From Cladopsammia gracilis (Eukaryota > Cnidaria > Anthozoa > Scleractinia > Dendrophylliidae): a stretch of 64,000 nucleotides of DNA. The position numbers and the translations under genes were made by a program. Every line of letters starts with the position of its first letter. Position 1 is the first letter of the stretch. The stretch is from the NCBI GenBank assembly GCA_022457155.1, contig JAJGOT010000339.1, positions 559,501 through 623,500 on the forward strand, written 5' to 3'. Shown here piece by piece: positions 13,301-28,200 of the stretch. The notes under the pieces were generated by a model that worked only from the letters and a program-made list of their open reading frames with translations, was not told the DNA's origin and ran no database searches.

Positions 13301-16300
13301 CCTCTTTTCAACTATCTCGGGCTCATCTCCTGTAACGCAAAGCAAACCACTGCCCAGGTCATTTGATGGGATTGTAGTCACGCCACAGATAGATGCGTCT
13401 CTCAGAACATCATGAATGAACCAGTACTGCTCCTATAGAGAGACATGCAAAGTAAACTGTTAATCTTGTGACTTACGAGGCTGGCTTGGTGTCCTTGGTG
13501 TCCGTATTCTGGAGGATTCCGTAAGCAGACGCTCCACTGTACTCACCTGTGTCTGGACCATATAGTTTCTTTGTTTTCTCATTCGCGCGACAAACCCATA
13601 CACGTCTACCGCTTTTTCAGTCTCCATTTGTTCCATCAGCGAGTCAATGGCGATGAAGGACCCTGTTCTGCCAACACCGGCGCTGAAAAAAAAGCCCATA
13701 TACTTATTGATATTCATTGGAGCATAACAAAATTCCACTTGAATTCTTTCTTGGACAACACTGTGTTCGACAGTCTAGTTTCGACAGCTGCAGATGCTCT
13801 TCTCTTTTCTCGTGGGAGCAAGGCCCCGTGCAGTTGCGTACCGCCTGCTATTCGGTGGCGCTATAAATTGGCGCATTACAAATTTCTCGAAAGCGATCAT
13901 CTTCCTTCACGAAATCGGTTTTCGCTTAATCAGTATAACTCACACTGTATTATTAACATCGAATTATTAGTTGTTCTAGTAACAGTTGAGCCTACAAATC
14001 ACTGGAAACCATGACTGCGGTCGCAGCTTTCAATTGATGGAACTGTTGCTAAGAACAAACGCTTACCTGCAGTGAACTACGATGGGACCAGGATCGACAG
14101 CCAGAGCGCTCCTTAACTTATGATGAAACATTAAGAATGCTGCGGTGTCTCGAGGCACGTAGTGATCAGGCCAGGAAGTGAAGTGATATTGAAATATATC
14201 GCGCTTCTCCATGCTCTCTGGATCTGTTGACTAAATAATTTTAATTTTAGAAATTCAGCAAATGCATTTTTTAGGCAACATGTAAAACAGTATATTGTAC
14301 AAAATGTTTACTGCCTTTGTCTGTCTATTTGTCTAGACTCAACATTGATTGAAGAAAATGTATCTGTGCCCTTCTTAGCAGACGCTTTTTGTGCTCATTA
14401 CGCAATTGTTTCTTTATGAGAGGTACATGACGAGCACCAATACAGGCTGGGTTGAAGGCTATAAGTAGCTTTGGGACGCCTCTCGCCATCCCGGGAAGAA
14501 AACGACCGTTTCGCAAGCTGAAGCGTTGTTTCACTAGCGACGCAAATGCAAGCGCAATCATAAGATATTTGCTTGAAGTAAAAAAGGTTCGTGACAGCAC
14601 AATGACTTGTGCCTGTGTTTATGCTTAGAGCAGTTCATTTCATTGTCGAATTCAAAGTAATTTCGTGATTCATCATCATCATCTAGGCCTATTGCGCCAA
14701 TGAGGCGCACATTTCGTGATTGCTTTGGTTTTACATTACTACGCGCTGTGATTTGCTAAAAAAATATCGCACCACTTTCTCAGCCAATCAGAAGTAAAAC
14801 CAAAACCAATTGTGACTTATTCTCACGCGTTTTCCCGCGCCTGCATAACGACAGCTACATGTATTTGTTTGGTTGGTTAATTGATTGTCTGTGCCTCTTG
14901 TGATTGACTATAAAGCTTCAAGGACAAGATTCCAAGCATGTTACTTACCCAAATAATAAACTCCCTGACAGTCCAGTCGGACATTACACAACTATTAAGC
15001 AGTGAAACAGTTACGTGACCATACTCTGTTGGCTCAGCCTCGTGCCAGTACCTCTCGCAGGTTGGTTCGTTCTATAGCAGAATAAATTGTTACAAAATTT
15101 GTCACAAAAGTACAATAACAATTGTGCTACAATAGAACATGCTATACACCAAACAAGACACCACTGAGCCTGCCCAGTGGCGTATCTAGGGGAGGGGCCT
15201 GGGGAAACTGCCCCTCTCCCCTTGGAATTTTTTTTCAATCTCTGACATTTAACATTGAACTCCTGCCCAAAACGTAACTCTAGTGCTGATCACCATTATA
15301 TGAAACTATTCGTATGACTGAACTACTGTTATTGTATCTCCTTAGTAGTGCGTGGAACCATAGGTCTGATTTTGAATTAACTTACTTCTTTTCCTTGCAT
15401 TTCAATCATGACTATTGTTTTAACGTTCTTCTCCCAAATCATTCGCCAAAAATCGTTCATGGTGTGCTTCAAGGGTCCTAGAAAGAGACAATTAGATTAT
15501 ATTTTTACTTAAGTGAATAGAGCGACATAGCATCCTAGGAACAGATTTTTTTTTTTTTTTTTGGGGGGGGGGGGGGGGTCGAGGGGTGGAGGTAGAGTAA
15601 CTACGCGGTAAAGTCATGCTTACGGAGAAAACATACAGTTCTTGTTTCATTTGGCGCTGTGTGTGAAGAAGTATAACTACAATGGGAAGTATGCGAACAC
15701 AAAGTACATGTATAGTAAATGACCACACATTGCTTGTAAAGGGATGGTCGAATAGAAGAGGTGGTTGCTTTCAAAATATGTGATGGTCAAATATAATAAT
15801 TTCACTAGAGAAAAGAGAAGGAATGTAGTAGCATTAAGAGAAATGGAAGCTAAGATAGGATCCACTGTATCTACAAAGGAGGGGAGGGTTGAGAGAAGGC
15901 AGGAGTGGGAAGGGGAGGGAAGGCGAGAAATGGGAGAGGGCAGGGGAGGGAATGAAGGGGAGGTAAGGCGAGACAAGGGAGAGGGTAGGGGAGGAAGTGA
16001 AGGAAAGGGAAGGAAGGAAGGGAGGGAAGGAAAGGGAAGGGGAGAGATGACGAAGGAAGGGACAGGGCAGAAGAGGGAGGGAGGGAAGGGATGGAAGGGG
16101 ATGGAAAGGGAGAGAAGGGAAGGAAGAGCAGGGAAGGGGAAGGAAGTGAAGGAAGGGGGAAAGAGGAGGGAAGGAGAGGGAAGGAGAGGGAAGTGGAAAG
16201 AAGGGAAGGGCTGGAAAGGGCACGGAAGGGAGGGGAAGGAAGGGGAGGGAAGGTAGAGAAAGGAAAGGATAGGTCAGAGAAAGGGGCGGGAAGGGGAAGG

Positions 16301-19300
16301 GAGGATGGGAAGGAAGGGAAGAAAGAGATAGCGAAGGCAAGAGAAGGGAGCGGGCAGGGGGGCGAGGAGGGGAAGGAAGGAAAGGGAACGGAGACGGGAA
16401 GGGAAGGCTGAGGGCAGGGGAGGGGAGAAGGGGAAGGAAGGGAAGGGAAGGAGGAGGAAAAGCGAGAGAAGGGAGAAGGCAGGGGAAGGGAGAAGGGAAA
16501 GGAAGGTAAGGAGGGGGGGGGGGGGAGGCAAGAGAAAGGAGATGGCAAGGGAGGGGAGAAGGGGAAGGAATGGAAGGAAGGGAACGGAAGAGGGAGGGAA
16601 GGCGAGAGAAGGTAGAGGGAAGGGGAGGTGAGGAAGGGGATGAGTCGAAGGGTGAGGGAAGGGAAGGGAAGGGAATGCAGGGGGGAGGAGAAGATGGGTC
16701 TGTTTTCGAAATCACCTACCTTGGGTTGCAATATACTTGGCTGGATCGCTGTAACCCTACAATCAAACACAGCAACATCTTAAATTAATACCTTATGTGT
16801 ATAAAATTTGACATCTAAAACTTTAAAGTTGGCAATATTATAATAAAACTTACATCCACATAATTAGCGTTGATGTAGTCTGATCCGGGAATATTTGTCA
16901 CGGATCTTAATATAACGCGGCTGTGATCGTCTACAGAAAAAAAAATAAAACAAACTACTTTTAGAACCATCCAGTCCTAGAGTTCGGTCCTAACATCGGT
17001 TTGTTAATCTCTTTTTACCTTATTTATTTTTAGAGACATCATGCAATAAACGTTTTGTACTTCTTTATTTAAATCTCGAGGCCTAAACTGTTGTTAAAAG
17101 TTTTAACCACTGTGTGCATATTGCCATGTCTGTGATAAATAACAAACATAATGTACTGAAGGAAAATACCATAACGGATTCTTAAATTTGAATTTAAAAA
17201 TACACGAGTGGTAATGATTCACTTAATAAAAGTAAACTGCGTGATAAAAACTAGATGAACATTATATATCGCTAGTACATGTCTTCATATTCATAAATAC
17301 ACTTTATTTGATGGTTTGACAGATAATAGGCGCGGATATTTTACGAGTTGCGTGGTATTTTTCCGAGATCCGAGATCCGAGATCCGAGATCTGAGGAAAT
17401 TAAAATGCTTTAAGGCCCACCTTCACCCAAAAGACGTTGCGGTCGTTTGTTTTTGTTTTGAAATGCTCCATTGTTCATACGTGTGATCTGATTGGTTGCT
17501 CACATTCAAGCGTGAATTTCGTGTTGCACGAAATTCAGCACACAAAGTGATCACGGCGCGCACAGCATTTTGGGTGAAGGTGGGCCTTTAATTTTCCAAT
17601 TAATTTCTAAAAATAGCCATCATTTTCACTATCTAACCTGTCCAACCGGTATACTACATTACACATGCTCGCATATTTTACGGTTAAACGACGGCATAGT
17701 CGATTAATAGATGGTTTTTATTGATGTAGTAAGAAATATTGGTACGTACAGGCCACTATATTACAGTAGCGGTTCTTGCTTCTGTTGTGCCCCGTATGAC
17801 TCGCCTCCCAAGACGATTTCCATGTAAGACGTTCAAGGCACTGAATAGTAATAAAAACAATCATTTGGTAGTCAATACACCATCAGCATTAAATCTGATT
17901 TTATTTTTCATTAAGTTACTTGCTACACTCTATATATATTCTAAACGAAACTGGAGGTTTGATATGGACTTTTTGAAGGGCAAGCACTCGAAACGTCAGC
18001 TTTTGAATCTCCTAAGGGTGTTCAATTTAGTTATCAAGTCATCTATAACTTTTTTTGGTATCGCTTCCCCACCAATGCAGTACCACAGTTTTTTAAGAAA
18101 ACAAGAGGCTCCGAGCAGCCTATACTCATGCGCATGCGTAAGTTAGTTTCATGATATATTTTAAACATGATAAGAAGATGTCCGACATGGCGAAGAGTAC
18201 TCCTTTCATTCAGTCATCGTTCCTGCAAACCACGTTGTTTACTATTGATTGTTTTGGAAATGAAGGCTGTACCACAATGAAGGGAATGATTCTTCTAAGT
18301 CTTATATATACCAAACATGAACATTGCTAATGTAAGTAGGGTTGTAGGATACGCTGTCGTGACACTTGAGTAACGCTCTTTTACCGGAAGTGAGAGTAGC
18401 CGAAAGTCACTAAACAGGAAGTGTAGTGGCAAAGCTATGAACCGGAAGTGTACAATTTAAAATATGCGTGCATAAATTTGCATGCAAAATCGTGACACAA
18501 AAAATAAAAAAAATAATAAAAATAACAAGAAAAACGGAGCCGAAACCTTACCTCATGCCGCTACGCGCATGAGTAATAACCCCTACAACACCTTCCATGC
18601 GGCTCGAATCAAAGTTGGCTTGAATTAAGTGTGCTAATTGTTTCAAGTGCTTGAAACTAACCCCTTTAATTAACAACACTTTCCATACAGCACGATTCTT
18701 GCTACTTGTTTCAAGTGCTTGAATGTTTAAAGTGCACCTAACCCCTATTTTTTTATTCGCCTAAATGAATGTGCTTGTTTTCTGGAGTGTATCTGTGAAA
18801 AAAATTTTGGATTTGGTGAAATCCCCGATTTTCTGTGACCTGTTGAATTGGAGGATAATTTGGTTCAGTACCGAGCAACATGGGATCTGGGCCGAGTGCC
18901 CGATATGACGTAGATTCGGGAACCGAAATTCCCCCAAAGAAAGCATCGTCGAGTACTTTCAGTGGCAAGGCACCGGGCAGGCATAATTTCTTTTTTGCAC
19001 GAGTTTTGTACGACTAAGACACGGTATTTACACTCGATTCGCGCAAAAATGAAGAAAACGGTTCCCGAAAGTACGTCACGTCACGTGACTAGACCCATAC
19101 CCGGTCTAACTCGGTACTGAACCAAACACAGCTCCGTTTTTGCACGATTTTTGAAATTTCAACAGGTCACAGAAAATGGAGGATTTCACCAAATCCAAAA
19201 CTTTTTTCACAGATACACTCCAGAAAACAAGCACATTCATTTAGGCGAATAAAAAAAATTAGGGGTTAGGTGCACTTTAAACTGATTTGAAGGCATTTTC

Positions 19301-22300
19301 ATAATGGAACATTTTGTGAGATAAATGTCTTTCTTTTCTTATTAAAAGTTGCTAATCAGCTCATTTGACTTTCGAAATAAAATATATACCCCAATATAAA
19401 AGGTATAAAGTCATGTTCTCCTAAAAACATACAGCAAGTCAGCTAATCAGACTGCGAAAATCTTGAGTATCTTTATGGAACAAAAAATGCAGGTCAGTCC
19501 ATTTTCTAAATATGTTGACTACAGGTTTTCTTTTCATTTGTGCACCAAATCTTGATATTTTCAAACGAATTCTCACCTTATATTCGTCGTTAAATAAGGC
19601 GTTATTGTTGGCATGGAAACGGACACAGTGATCCGCGAGCTCCTTGACTGGAATCGGTCTGCTGGGAGGAGCGCTTGTTGAAATGATGGATACTGCAACC
19701 AAGAATACAAAACCATTATACATGTAATAATGTACTTTGCTTTTATGAAAGATGGGAAATCTGTCATTGCAAATGTGAATGTAAAATATGTAAAAGTGAA
19801 AAATATGTAAAACATCTAAATGGAATATATAATGTAAAAAACATTAAAAACCTCTCAGTTGTTTTACGAAACTCGTAGTGGAGGAAGAAAAAAAAACGTA
19901 GTTCCAAGTGAAAAAACCCTTTCAGAGCAGGGAAGAGAAACAATAACAAACTCAACCCACATAAGGCGTCGACACCGGGTTTCGGATCCGAGCCATATTG
20001 GCGGGAGGCGATTGCTCTCAATATTGTGCCATCCCTGCTCCAAATATCTGGTTCTCAAATTCTTTCTATAGATATTTTTGTTCTTTTTTCAGACAATTGC
20101 GCTTAGAGCAATCATACTAAAAGTCTTTTGAAATGCCAAAAACATAGTTAACCCTTTGGATTGATTCAACAAATCAGGAAATCATTTGATTTCGAAGTAA
20201 GAGAGGCGCATAAAATCGCAAAGGATAGCTTGACTCACGTTTATGTATTGGTTCTTTCGAGCGTTTGGAATCTCGTCTGAAAAAGAAAAAGGTTCGATTA
20301 GTGAAATATTCTTGCTTAAACAAATTTTTGGGTTTCTTTGAATAAAACTCCTGTTTTAAATAATTTTACTGCGTCACAACCGTAAATCTCGGTAAGACTC
20401 GATATACGACCGGATGAAAGAGAGTTGAAGACCTGAACAGAGATACTGTGAAAACAATTAATGCACTATATTGCATGTGCTTAAAGCGTTGTACTTTCAT
20501 AGTTCCGGTAAATTACTCATCGAATATAACTAACGTACGCATACGTTTTAGCCACAATTTTAAACGATTTTCGTTAACTATTCTAAGCCGCGAGTTGAGA
20601 AGAATCGTCGCGGAACGTTTTTAAAACCTTCGGACGTACAAACAAGCAAAGCTACAAGGGCTGGAAGGCCCAGCTTGGGTTTTTGTTGTGTTAAAATATT
20701 TTTATCAAATTATAGCTTCAGCGGTGGTCATATGTCTATAGTGAAGTCATATGACGTTATTTGGATTTTAGTGCCATCATCTTAGATTTTGGGATTTCAA
20801 GAATTTTACCTATATTGTTAACTAAAACAATTAAAGGGATCCGAAAATAGACTAGAAAAGACTAGAAAAGTAACAGAAGAGAGACTTAAACAATCGCATA
20901 AAAATCCGACATTTTTTTCAACCTGCATATAAAAATTTATTTGCTATGGGAACATCATATGTCGTAATAAAAACATTTTCACATCAAGATAATATATGTC
21001 CGAAGAAACGATGAACAGGTACTGAAAGCGCGAGCCTGCCAAAATGAATGCCTCTAAAGAAATTTCTTAATATGTTGGCGGGTGGTATTTACATCCCTTG
21101 TACACCCGAGGGTTAAACTGATGTACAATACATACAAACCTGATGAGTACAAATGCGGTGATCAACACTAGCAGTAATATTGCACCAACCAGTCCACCGA
21201 CGATCCATATTAACTTTGACTTGGATTTGGAAGGGCCAGGGTTGCGAGCTACAAATTGGTGAGAAGTATCATCAGAAAAAAGTAGCAAAGCTGTCGGATT
21301 TTTATTTTTTCGTGGCGTAGCCTACAAGTTATGTATATCATGAATGGAAAGGACCATTTGATATTGTGTCCGCCACTTATTGCTGTGGGATGTTTGTTCC
21401 GGCAGGTTTTGTGTTTTATATAACTTGCCATTTCCTTAGCGATCGAGGTTTCAAGTTTCGGCTTCTAAATGTTTTTCCCCTCTCCTCAAAAACCAACATT
21501 CTAAATTCCAATTCGATCTGGAACGCACGTACACGTTGTAACGAGCTCCTGAGCTCTTAGGTGTTACGTGGGTAAATAAATTTAGTTTTTTCGTTTTTTT
21601 TTGGTGAATAAAGTGGTCTTACTATTTAGACATAATTTTATATGTTTCTCCGTAAAAGCACTCAAAACACTCGGGAATCAATACTGCAATTGGTCAAAGA
21701 CGCCACGAGTTCAAGTTATAAGTTATTTTTATTCTCACTTTATCTTCACGACTCATTGTTGTTCCTTAAAAAAAGAAAGGAGTTTGGATACAAGTTTGTT
21801 GAAATACGAAAGCTCTACTTCGGGCATCATCTTTGTTTCTTTTTAAAGCAACCGGACGACATTTAATAACGTTTTAATTAGCTCAGTACAGTATGTTTGT
21901 TTTCATCATCTTTTTTGTTTGATTAACACAATTGTTTTTTTTCAAGCCGATGAAATAACGGTTTTGCCGGTAGCTGGTTCACTTCTTGTACAACTGTACA
22001 TGTAGTGTGAATAGCTTCTTTACTCTCTACAAAAGTTTACATTTTTGTTAAAACTGGGAAGAACAAGAATTCACTCTAAATTTATTATTTGTGAATGGCA
22101 CGTCTATATTTTTGCTTCAAATAAAAGCTCACTATTTTAATATATATGAACGTACTATATAAAGAAAAAACACAAACATCGTCCCACGAAGATGCCAATG
22201 TTACTTCTCAGGTATGCAATTCCATGCTAAACACCCTCGCTTCGTTAGCCAACAAGAATACGAGTTTTCTTTGACATATGAGATTTTATTTAATACACAC

Positions 22301-23710
22301 ATGTGACATATCTTTCACTTTCTATCATTTACCTTCTGATGTGTCAATGCTTGGTAAGTGTTGGACTGTTATCTCTTCACTCATGCGTCCTGGTAATGAG
22401 TTATACGCTTGGACCTGAGTAGGGAGGGTAAGCGAGGTCAGCCACGTGCTGGTCTTAATATTTTTATTTTTGTACATCGTCAAAAAATGCTATAAAATGA
22501 ATGTAGCGTAACACGATTTGAAAAGAGCATCGGTTTGTGAATTAGAAAGCCAAACATTGAGTAATCGCACACGTACACAGGGGAGAATAGGGCGAGAAGG
22601 CAACAGTTACATTATACTGACATTCTACGTCAATTTCTAAGAAAGTTTCACCAGTCTGTTATTGATGCCTTTAAATTTCCATCATGGTTATTTCTATTTG
22701 TACTTTACTGCACTTCTATCACGAAAATTGTGCAGGCCTGCGAAAATAAAGGCATTAGGGTAACAAGGTAGTGGCGGATCTAGGGATGGGGCTTGGAGGC
22801 CCGGGCCACCCCTTATTTACTTTTAACCCCCCCTCCCACGAACCCCCTTTACGATGAGCCAGGATCTGTCACTGCATAATTATCAGCAAATATGAGTGTC
22901 CTTACCATATTTTTTACTTACTTTGATTCTGTACTCAGATTCCGTATTTGGAAGAGACACTTCTTTCTTCATTAGGGTAACAAGGTAGTAGCGGAAATAT
23001 GGGGAAGGGACTGGGAGGACCCGGGCGACCCCTTATTTACTCCCCTTTTACGATGTGAGTGTCCTTACTATATTTTTTACTCTCCTTGATTTTGTACTCA
23101 GTTTCAACATCTGGAAGAGACACATCATACTTCATTAGGGTACCAAGCTAGTGGCGGTTCTAGTGGAGGGACTCTAGAAGGCCCGAGCCATCCCTTATTT
23201 ACCGCCTCCCTCCCCCTTACGATGTGAGTGTCCTTACTATATGTTTTACTTACTTTGATTTTATACTCAGATTCAACATCTGGAAGAGGCACTTCATACG
23301 TCAGATACTCCTTGTCCACTTTGAAGTGTGTAGTGTAGGTTTTAATAACTCCGTCAGTATCACTAAAGTGAAGAACATATTTCTTAATAATGCCATTTGT
23401 TTCTTCAGGTTTCCGCCATTGGAGAATCAACCGAGTTCCTTCCTTAAACTTGACTGATATTTCGCGAGGAGGAGAGGGAACTGAAAGGATGGAACAGACA
23501 TAGAAACCCATTAGTAGAATGTCAGTATTTTAGTACCGACAAAAAGCCCTTGATTTTGTCAATCAAGAAAACGAAATAAGTATAACAGTAAGGCGGGCGA
23601 GGACGTTCAGCTCTGTATATCATTTAAACAGTGACATATCTTGGTTCACTATTTTACAGACTTGTAGTTTTCGAAAGGTAGAGCCTGCGCACAGACTTAT
23701 CATCTTCTGA

Positions 23711-23778
<68 letters not shown>

Positions 23779-25200
23779 GAGGGAGATGGTATCCAGCATG
23801 CAAAGATGAAGGAGAAGGTACGGAAAGAGTACTACAGAAGGATCAGGCTGATACTAAAAAGTGAACTTAATGCTAAGAACAGAATTCAGGCCATTAACAC
23901 CTTGGCACTCCCAGTTGTTACATACAGCTTTAACATCATCAACTGGAAATTATCTGAGATCAAGAAATTAGACACCAAAACCAGAAAGCTGCTGACCATG
24001 GGTAAAATGCACCACCCCAAAGCGGATGTGGACAGGTTGTACCTACCTAGGGAAAAAGGTGGTCGAGGCCTTACCCAAGTGGAGTTGACTTACAAGACCA
24101 CCACCATTGGCCTGGCAGCTTACCTGGCATCAACCAATGATCAACTTCTTCATTTCGTCCACCAACACGAGAGTAAGAAGAAACTTTATTCCATCCCAAA
24201 AGAAGCTGCAAAATTCAAAAAGGAATTTGACCTCAAAGAGATGCCACCTGAAGACGAGGAGGCAGCAACACTGTACGCAAAGAGAGTGAAGACACCCGCA
24301 AAACACCAGGCTTTTCAACAACTGCAAACTAACTGGGAAGGAAAAGCATTGCATGGAAGGTACCCATCACGACTTACAGAAGCTGATGTTGATATGAAAG
24401 CAACAAACCAATGGCTCAAATCCTTTGGTCTCAAGGCTGAAACGGAGGGATTCATTGTAGCTGCACAAGACCAAGCCCTCCCCACCAAAGCACACCACCA
24501 CTACATTATCAAGGATGAGGCAGACCCACAGTGTCGCATCTGCAACAAATTCCCAGAAACCATCGACCATATTGTCTCAGGGTGCCCAGAACTGGCAAAA
24601 ACAGAATACATACACCGGCACAACAAAGTGGCAACCTATTTACATTGGAACATCTGTCAAGAGTATGAAATACAAACAGCAGACAAATGGTATGAACATC
24701 ATCCAAAACAGGTAGAAGAAAAAGACAACATTACCATCCTGTATGATATGCCCATTCATACAGACAGAGAAATTCCTGCAAATCGCCCTGACATAATCAT
24801 CAAGAACAACAAGGACAAGATATGCACACTTATCGATGTAGCCATTCCCTCTGACAAAAACATCTCCACCAAAGTCTCTGAGAAAACATCCAAATACAAA
24901 GACCTAGAACTTGAGATAGCAAGAATGTGGCAGACGAAAACTCAAACCATTCCTGTGGTAGTAGGCGCACTGGGGATGATCAAGAAAGGCATAGAAAAAA
25001 TAGTCACTAGCATCCCTGGCAACATCAACCTCTGCGAAATTCAGAAAACCGCACTACTTGGGACAGCCAACATCTTGCGCAAGACCCTTTCTCTGCAATG
25101 CTAAGTAGTGTGGCCTCCACACAGCGCCTCATGGGTGCCCTAGGTCCATGGTTTGGACCCGGCCCCCATGGAGAACACATAATTATATAGAGAACACATG

Positions 25201-25239
<39 letters not shown>

Positions 25240-28200
25240 GTTTTAGAAATGTATAGCTTGCGCACAGACTTACAATCTTCTGGCATGATAATATCCACAG
25301 GAGCTGAAAACTTGCTCCAATTGTCTTGTCCAACTTCCTCTCGCACCATGAAAGAATACATGTTATAGGGCTTCAGTCCACCAACTTGAGCTTCCCTGCG
25401 GTACGGAGAGCCCGCATTCACGATCTTATGACCATCAATGTTGGATTCAGCGGGGTTACCTACTTGAAGCCACTTTACCGTGTAACGCGTCACGCGGCCT
25501 GTGAATCCTGTATGTGATCGCCAAGTTATGCGCACGCTGTTCGGTGTAGTTATTAACACCTGTACTCCCCGAGGGCTACCTGGAACTGCAATAGAATAAA
25601 AAATAACAAAAATTGTTTAACCCTTCAATCCTTGCCTGCGTAGCAGTCGTTTCCTTTTTCTAAAGCCACAGAAGTGCGCGCGTAAAAGGAACGGGGCGTG
25701 TAAAAAGGAGCAATAAACCATTTCGCCGTTCCTTTACGCGCGCGCCTCTGTGACTCTAGGAAAAGGAAACAACTGCAATCCTTATTAAGATGTTATTGTA
25801 GACTTTTGAGAGTGTGGATGAAATCCTATGGTTTGATCATTCAAATGAAACCTTTTCGGTAGTACTTTTGCAAAATTAAATTTGGGGTTTTTCTTGAATT
25901 TTGATTTTGGGCACTCTTGGGAGGGAAATAGCTTTTGCGTGCGTTAAAATTACAGAGTACCTTCAGATCAACTATTTTCAGTATGAAAGTTATGTTTATT
26001 CAAATATAAGCACCTCAGCCTTTACATTATCACTTTACTGCTGTCAATCACTCATTGAAAGGACTGATCCGAAGGAGGTCTTTGTAGAGCTAAGCGAATA
26101 CAGAAACACCAAGTGTTCAAACCTACCAGTCGGAGGCGTGGAAACGAACTCCTTTTCGCTGCTTGGTCCAGCACCCTTGGCTGTAAAGCCTGCAATCCAA
26201 ACACGATACCTCGTCCATGGTTTCATGCGACTCAACGTCGCATGCGTGACAGATGCATTCACAGTGATCACGTTCTTGATGACGGGATAGCTCGTGTCCT
26301 CCTCGCTGTAGTGCACGTGATATCCCTGCAGTATTCCTTTCACATACCGCTGTGGAATGGATTGCCATTGTATAAACATTGTGTCCGAGGTTTTAGCTGT
26401 TAGGTTCACAATTCGAGGAGGGTGGGATGGCACTAATTGAAACCAAGACAAACAAAATGGATGATTAATACCGACTATACCGGTTAAATGCAAGACACGT
26501 TTCGACATGTTATGGTAGTTGCGTTTCAGATTTAGTAAGCCATTATGAAACGCACAACTATCCTATGATGAGCATTTGTTACTTTTACGAATTTTTAATG
26601 GATAATCTCGAAAATAAACAGTAATAAATAGTATTTAAGTAATCTGAGATGCAAGGCTTAACTTTAGCATGACAACAAATATTGATAAGATTGGTGAAGT
26701 AATCAAACTATTTAAGTTAACAAGAAAAACTCAACTTCTCGAAAGGTTCAAATATTAAAACATTGTGTTCTGTAACGAACACGTATAAGTGTTCGTGTAT
26801 ATGAATCTGATAATAAATATTTTATAAATATTTTTGATAATGTTGCCACAGCCGAAGAGTGAGTTTAACTGATGACAACCATAAATAGGTGAAAAGGTGT
26901 TTCCTCTCTTCCAAGTTACCCGCTGTTAATCAGATAGTGATAATGAAATGAAGCGAATCCAACAACGTTTCTCTAGTGTAAAGTCACGTGACATACTTAC
27001 CATCCTCATCAGTAGTTACTGTGACACTTCGACTCGACGGACCGCTGCCCACATCAGTGAACGCAGATACCCAAACATCATAATGCGTAAAGGGTTCTAA
27101 ACCTGTTATCTCCAAACTCTGACTCGACATATTAACAGACATGGCTTTTATCACGCCCACGTGGCTTGCCGAGCGCTTAATCGTAGGCTTTCCCGTCCTG
27201 TAATACACGTGGTAGCCTCGCAAATTGCCGTGTACGTACTGTTGAGGGACTGGACTCCATTTTATCAAGATACTGCGAGGTCCAGTACTTTGCACCTGGA
27301 GTGAGACAGGAGCGCGGCTGGGGACTGGGGAGGAAATATTTATGTGTTAATTTTAACCTTAATCTGCCACATTTGTGTTTTAAAATCTGGCACCAGTTTT
27401 CTAGCAGAAAATCATGTGTCATGTGTTGCGTGCCAAAATACTCCATGATTCGTGGGGTATTCTGGCAGCTTTGTTTAGGGTTTTTTTTTTAGGGAGTCTT
27501 TTGCTGAGACGCAATGTTCGGTCCATCGAATTGCTAATTTTAATAAGCCATTTAGCATTTAAAGAACAAACTTTTCGTATCAAAAGGGACAATAAACACT
27601 GCTATTGCATATAGGGCAGTAAAAATCGAGTTTTAGCTTAAAATGAGTGGTCACTGTGTGTTCCGTCATTTAGCATATCAGTCCAAACGCAATATCTCAA
27701 ACCTGACATAAATGTTAATACAACCGCCCCACGACGCAAACCATTGACCTTCCTGTCTCCAGTCCGAAGGCTTAGTTATTTCTACTTTACTACTGTGCCC
27801 CCCTCTTAAGTCAGTGGTCATCGTTTGAAGGAAAAGGTAGTCATGTTACTTACCATCTTCCAGTGTGGTGGCATTCGCCGGTTCACTTATCTCTCCCATT
27901 CCTTCATCTGTCACAGCTGACACCGTCACCGTGTATGTGGAGAATTTCATAAGATTCTTCAAGTGAGCAGTGGATTTCCTAGGTCCGAGAAATTTGGTAT
28001 ATATCTTCCCTGATGCATCGCGGTAGATCACTTGATACCCTGTTATAGCATTCTCCGTAATAGGGGCGTAAACTGGATCCCAGCTCACCCTGAGACAGGA
28101 CGAGCACGGACTAAACGCTTTTACATTTTGTGGAGCGGTCAAACCTGTTGAGAGAATAAGAATGGTTTTACCCATTACCTCATAAAAGCGGCTTCATTTG

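Noticed and set aside
13571..14014. 147-codon plus ORF
   Set aside because: Antisense shadow overlapping RPTP exon E20 and intron.
14325..14600. 91-codon minus ORF
   Set aside because: Intronic between E18 and E19; no similarity recognised and not needed for the exon chain.
15834..16770. Long ORFs of about 290-300 codons on the minus strand (Pro/Ser/Leu-rich)
   Set aside because: They lie wholly in the polypurine/polypyrimidine tract; several frames are open at once, as expected for low-complexity DNA.
18753..18968. Minus ORFs of 61-71 codons
   Set aside because: They fall in the arm of the 556-bp foldback MITE.
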